Below, one piece after another: positions 14,672-17,389 of a stretch of DNA of 17,389 nucleotides. The first letter of the stretch is position 1; every line of letters starts with the position of its first letter. Both the position numbers and the translations under genes were made by a program. Where the stretch lies: the NCBI GenBank assembly GCA_019314185.1, contig JAFCZU010000052.1:1-17389 (forward strand), given 5' to 3'. The stretch comes from Deltaproteobacteria bacterium (lineage in GTDB: Bacteria > Desulfobacterota > Desulfobacteria > Desulfobacterales > ETH-SRB1). The notes below the pieces were generated by a model that was not told the origin of the DNA, ran no database searches, and saw nothing but the letters and a program-made list of their open reading frames with translations.

Positions 14672-16141
14672 TTAGAAGCTATATTTTAAGGAGGTTATAA
14701 GCCGATCATTCCGTTCCCATCTGCCATAGTAGCTGTCACTCTTGCCGTTGAAAAATCCAGCGGCAATCGTTAATTCAAGCCCCTGACGAATTTTATACCT
14801 GGACTGGATTCTATTATATCTGCCTGATGGATCGAATTCAAAATCCGAAATGTACTGAAAACTTAAATCTTCATCATATTTAAAATTAATGCGTGTGAAT
14901 ATATTGTTCTGCCCTAATCTGCTTTTCTGTGAACTCCTCGTATAATTATCAGCGTATTGTTTTTTCGTTACTGTTTCTCCCGCATATTCTATAGTTACAT
15001 CAATCTTTTCCAGAAAGATTTTTTTAGCCAATTCATCGACAGTGTATGTAAAACCGCCAACATAGTTGATATAATTATCGTCCTTTCCATCATAGCTGAA
15101 ACTGAACAGACCTTCTCCATGAAACTCCCACTTTTTATAATCCGTCGAAAAACCGGCAGCATAATTGCCTACCTTTATATTTTCCTTGATGGTCACTGTT
15201 TTAGCCCCACGGGTTTCCTCTCTCAAAACATAATAAGGATTAAGACCGTGATAAGCAGAGGTAAACAAATCCCAGCCACGGAAGGTCGTCTTGGCCCTGA
15301 CAAAATAACTGACGTTATTAATTGAAATATTGGGAAAATCCTCTTCGACTTCGTTGTCGTCGTCGGATGTATCTACATCTTCTTCATAAATATCATAATC
15401 TCCTGTGGAGCCTGACCAGCGAGAATATTCACTAGGCGGCTTGCCGGAATTGAATATGGGCAATATGGCTGCCGTAAGGGTAAACTCTTTAATGTAATAA
15501 TCGACCTTAGTCTGCCATATGCCAAAATCTTTAGGGTCCAGCGGATCATTCGAATCCGTAGGACGGTATCTATCGGCAGGAGAGTAAAGTGTCGAAATCC
15601 CGTTCTTGAAAATCTTTTTACCCAGCATTACATCATAATCGTCCTGAAAAAAAGTAAGATAAAGTTCATTCAATTCCAGATAATGCCGTTGACGGTCTTT
15701 ATCCTGTGGCCACCGAAAAATACCTTCATAGGTATCTTTTTGACTTCCCGCTTCCAGCCAGCCGGAAAAATCCAGACGCAGCGTATCATTGCCGGTCCAT
15801 GTGTTAAATCTCAGGAGAACCTCTCCAACAGGATTCTTCTTATCAAGACCTTCCCTGTCTTCCGGTTCTCTGTAGAAAATATGACCGCGCAATTGAAGAC
15901 TTCCCTCTAAGTTCTTGCCGACTTGGGTAAAGAGCTTAAATCGGTCATCCTTTTTCTCCACTGGCGCTTCCTCTAATTCGTCAAAAAGATCAAGATCGTC
16001 ACCAGCTTTCTCTTCTGTTGGTAACATTTCCTGATCCAAGGCATTTAACAAATCAAGATCATCAGCACTCACAAACTGCTGAGAACTTACGCTCAGAAAG
16101 AAAACCAAGAAAAATACAACAAAATATTTTATCCGGTTCAT
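14672..16141 (-). CDS. Outer-membrane beta-barrel protein, porin/transport type
   Basis: The protein starts MNRIKYFVVFFLVFFLSVSSQQFVSA, a signal peptide, and ends ITSLKYSF with the C-terminal phenylalanine typical of barrels inserted by BamA. Between lie many alternating amphipathic segments (GEVLLRFNTWTGNDTLRLDFSGWLEAG, LELNELYLTFFQDDYDVMLGKKIF, NIFTRINFKYDEDLSFQYISDFEF). After the signal is an acidic region with two similar copies, DDLDLLNALDQE and DDLDLFDELEEA; a second acidic stretch (EEDVDTSDDDNEVEEDF) looks like a surface loop. AAGGAG (16150-16155) sits 8 nt from ATG 16141 but only 2 nt from ATG 16147, so I chose 16141. It follows an RND-type transporter gene on the same strand after 326 nt; a joint transport role is plausible but unproven. 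I do not recognise a named family. Confidence 0.85.
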   Translation of the reverse strand: MNRIKYFVVFFLVFFLSVSSQQFVSADDLDLLNALDQEMLPTEEKAGDDLDLFDELEEAPVEKKDDRFKLFTQVGKNLEGSLQLRGHIFYREPEDREGLDKKNPVGEVLLRFNTWTGNDTLRLDFSGWLEAGSQKDTYEGIFRWPQDKDRQRHYLELNELYLTFFQDDYDVMLGKKIFKNGISTLYSPADRYRPTDSNDPLDPKDFGIWQTKVDYYIKEFTLTAAILPIFNSGKPPSEYSRWSGSTGDYDIYEEDVDTSDDDNEVEEDFPNISINNVSYFVRAKTTFRGWDLFTSAYHGLNPYYVLREETRGAKTVTIKENIKVGNYAAGFSTDYKKWEFHGEGLFSFSYDGKDDNYINYVGGFTYTVDELAKKIFLEKIDVTIEYAGETVTKKQYADNYTRSSQKSRLGQNNIFTRINFKYDEDLSFQYISDFEFDPSGRYNRIQSRYKIRQGLELTIAAGFFNGKSDSYYGRWERNDRLITSLKYSF

Positions 16142-16149
16142 AAGCATAT

Positions 16150-16155
16150 CTCCTT
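16150..16155 (-). promoter_or_regulatory. Ribosome-binding site that fixes the outer-membrane protein start
   Basis: The complement reads AAGGAG. It is 8 nt from ATG 16141 and too close (2 nt) to the alternative ATG 16147, so the protein begins MNRIKYF rather than MLMNRIKYF. Confidence 0.65.
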
Positions 16156-16314
16156 ATTAAATCATAACAATTCAGGTCTTTCAAAGAGACTTCTTTGGCA
16201 AGATTAACAGGATATTCAGGATTAAAACATCAAAACTAATCTTGTAAATCCTTATCAAAATCTTTACTTTGCGTTTGATTTCAAGGACTTCATTAAAGTC
16301 GAATACAGCCTTAT

Positions 16315-16341
16315 GTTGGGTTTCGTTTCACTCAACCCAAC
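16315..16341. repeat. GTTGGGTT/AACCCAAC hairpin
   Basis: GTTGGGTT (16315-16322), an 11-nt loop and AACCCAAC (16334-16341) form a perfect 8-bp stem. Similar GTTGGGTT-TCG...AACCCAACCTAC hairpins are, from memory, widespread intergenic repeats in many bacteria, so this is probably a REP-like unit rather than a terminator. It has no T-tract. Confidence 0.6.
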
Positions 16342-16356
16342 CTACAACTACAACTT

Positions 16357-16406
16357 CATCAAGTGTTAGGGGTTAAGTATTAAGATAAAACATTTTACGA
16401 AACCGT
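16357..16406. repeat. Repeat element D: fragment of the TTCGTAAAAAGTC family
   Basis: CATCAAGTGTTAGGGGTTAAGTATTAAGATAAAACATTTTACGAAACCGTG closely resembles part of element A (GTGTTAGATGTTAAGTATTAAG..ATAAAACA), and TTTTACGAAACCGT matches the right end of element C. No left terminal repeat is found, so the copy is incomplete or decayed. Confidence 0.6.
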
Positions 16407-16467
16407 GAAACTTATCCTGTATATCCTGTTAATCCTGTCTGATTTTTTTCAAATGGCTAAAATGCAA

Positions 16468-17389
16468 TCAAATCCGTTTTGTTTCAAAAAGAAGTTTATT
16501 TGTATGTACCAAGCGCTCACCAAGAATCCGCGAAAGGTTGAGAAACAAACGACCGGCGATACGTGGATAAATTCTTTGAATTCTCTTAAGACTATTCCAG
16601 TCGATTTCAAGATAATTAATCGGTTCTAAAACACGCACGTCAGCAGATCGTAGACCCGGTTCCACAAGAGCTATTTCACCAAAAACGTCACCAGGATTAA
16701 GTTTGGTAAGAACAATGTCCCGGCCGGTTTTTTTATCCTTTGTTACTACTTCGGCTGTGCCTTCAAGAAGAAGATACATGCTTGATCCTTTTTCTCCCTG
16801 TACCAGGGCCAATTCCCCGGCTTTGTTAGCAAGAACCTTGCCTAACAAAACAACTCTTTTTATCTGCCATGGCCTGAGATCGCAAAACAACTCAGACTCC
16901 TTTATAACCGCCCGTTGGAGCCGGAGACCTATCATATCCCAGAGAGTCATCAACTGAGTAGATGAGAGCAGAATCGGCGTTATAAACAAATCGCCTATAA
17001 TGGCAAATATCATGACCATTGATGAAAGCAGCCCAAAACTGATGACAGGGACAAAATTAGAAAAACCCAGCACAGCAAATCCCAGGGACAAAGCTATAGA
17101 TGTTGAAATGATCGGTCTTATTTCAGCGTGCATGCACACATTAACAGCCTTGTCCTGACTTTGCAGAACACGCATCTCGGTATTATAACGGCTCATGAGA
17201 TGTATGGTATCATCCACGGCAATTCCGATGGCTATCGCCGCTACCATGGCGGTTCCGGTATTTAAGGGAATGCCAAAAATACCCATAATGCCAAAGTTAA
17301 GAACAATTGGAAACAAATTCGGAATAAGTGATAAAACGCCGGCCTTAACATTGACAAACAGGATCGACATAATGATAAAGATGAGAACA
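16468..17389 (-). CDS. RND/MMPL-type transporter C-terminus fused to a cyclic-nucleotide-binding domain (5' end off window)
   Basis: The frame is open to the right edge, and the residues before Met 17370 (VLIFII) continue a membrane helix, so the gene's start lies outside. The first 140 or so residues are the last membrane helices of an RND-superfamily permease (LSLIPNLFPIVLNFGIMGIFGIPLNTGTAMVAAIAIGIAVDDTIHLMSRY, where the GIAVDD acidic pair is the proton-relay helix motif, then RPIISTSIALSLGFAVLGFSNF). The last 120 or so form a CRP-like cyclic-nucleotide-binding domain: GSSMYLLLEGTAEVV, LNPGDVFGEIALVEPGLRSADVRVLEP. The phosphate-binding cassette keeps the glutamate (FGE) and arginine (RSADV) that contact cyclic nucleotide phosphate and ribose in CRP/PKA. 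Transport gated by a cyclic nucleotide is inference; the neighbouring barrel gene could be its outer-membrane partner. Confidence 0.9.
   Translation of the reverse strand, partial: VLIFIIMSILFVNVKAGVLSLIPNLFPIVLNFGIMGIFGIPLNTGTAMVAAIAIGIAVDDTIHLMSRYNTEMRVLQSQDKAVNVCMHAEIRPIISTSIALSLGFAVLGFSNFVPVISFGLLSSMVMIFAIIGDLFITPILLSSTQLMTLWDMIGLRLQRAVIKESELFCDLRPWQIKRVVLLGKVLANKAGELALVQGEKGSSMYLLLEGTAEVVTKDKKTGRDIVLTKLNPGDVFGEIALVEPGLRSADVRVLEPINYLEIDWNSLKRIQRIYPRIAGRLFLNLSRILGERLVHTNKLLFETKRI

Larger units (their letters stand above)
16202..16434. repeat. 23-bp inverted repeats (TAATCCTG.ATATCCTGTTAATC) flanking a mixed-repeat intergenic region
   Basis: The complement of 16202-16224 matches 16412-16434 at 21 of 23 positions. 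The right copy continues as three tandem 9-mers, TATCCTGTA TATCCTGTT AATCCTGTC (16413-16439). The enclosed 190 bp contains a GTTGGGTT hairpin and a fragment of the TTCGTAAAA family. No gene is seen in the 16142-16467 gap. Confidence 0.7.

Overview
The window is a flagellar and motility-control locus, probably from a Gram-negative member of the Desulfobacterota (the former Deltaproteobacteria). That assignment is an inference. It rests on sigma-54 control of early flagellar genes by a FlrB/FlrC-like pair, on a small protein resembling the DVU0524-type FlgM-associated family, on outer-membrane and SPOR-domain proteins, and on repeat-rich AT-leaning intergenic DNA.

Positions 1-5836 (minus strand) hold a classical basal-body/export operon in the order flgB-flgC-fliE-fliF-fliG-fliH-fliI. 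FliI runs off the left edge. A good sigma-54 -24/-12 promoter lies just upstream of flgB. Two reading-frame breaks are visible: one near the 3' end of flgC and one in the first codons of fliI. Each is repaired by adding one base. A 6-copy minisatellite sits between flgC and fliE and includes the flgC stop codon.

Positions 6066-11406 (minus strand) hold the presumed regulatory operon: a large SPOR+TPR envelope protein, a soluble PAS histidine kinase overlapping it by 4 bp, and an NtrC-family sigma-54 activator. The operon has its own sigma-54-like promoter (11528-11543) and a candidate sigma-70-type promoter. A mobile-looking repeat sits between the kinase and the activator and supplies the kinase stop codon.

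Positions 11719-14591 (plus strand) hold a near-consensus sigma-28 (FliA) promoter followed by a small FlgM/DVU0524-like gene overlapping a REC-GAF-HD-GYP regulator (predicted c-di-GMP phosphodiesterase). Next come a sigma-54-like site, a long inverted-repeat element, and a PilZ-domain gene (predicted c-di-GMP receptor). One stretch therefore carries sigma-54 early genes, their regulators, and a late sigma-28 c-di-GMP output module.

Positions 14672-17389 (minus strand) are apparently unrelated to flagella: an outer-membrane beta-barrel protein and the 3' part of an RND/MMPL-type transporter fused to a cyclic-nucleotide-binding domain. A 326-bp gap of mixed intergenic repeats separates them.

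A family of intergenic elements with TTCGTAAAAAGTC ends occurs four times (about 7462-7622, 11553-11689, 13615-13797 and a fragment at 16357-16406).
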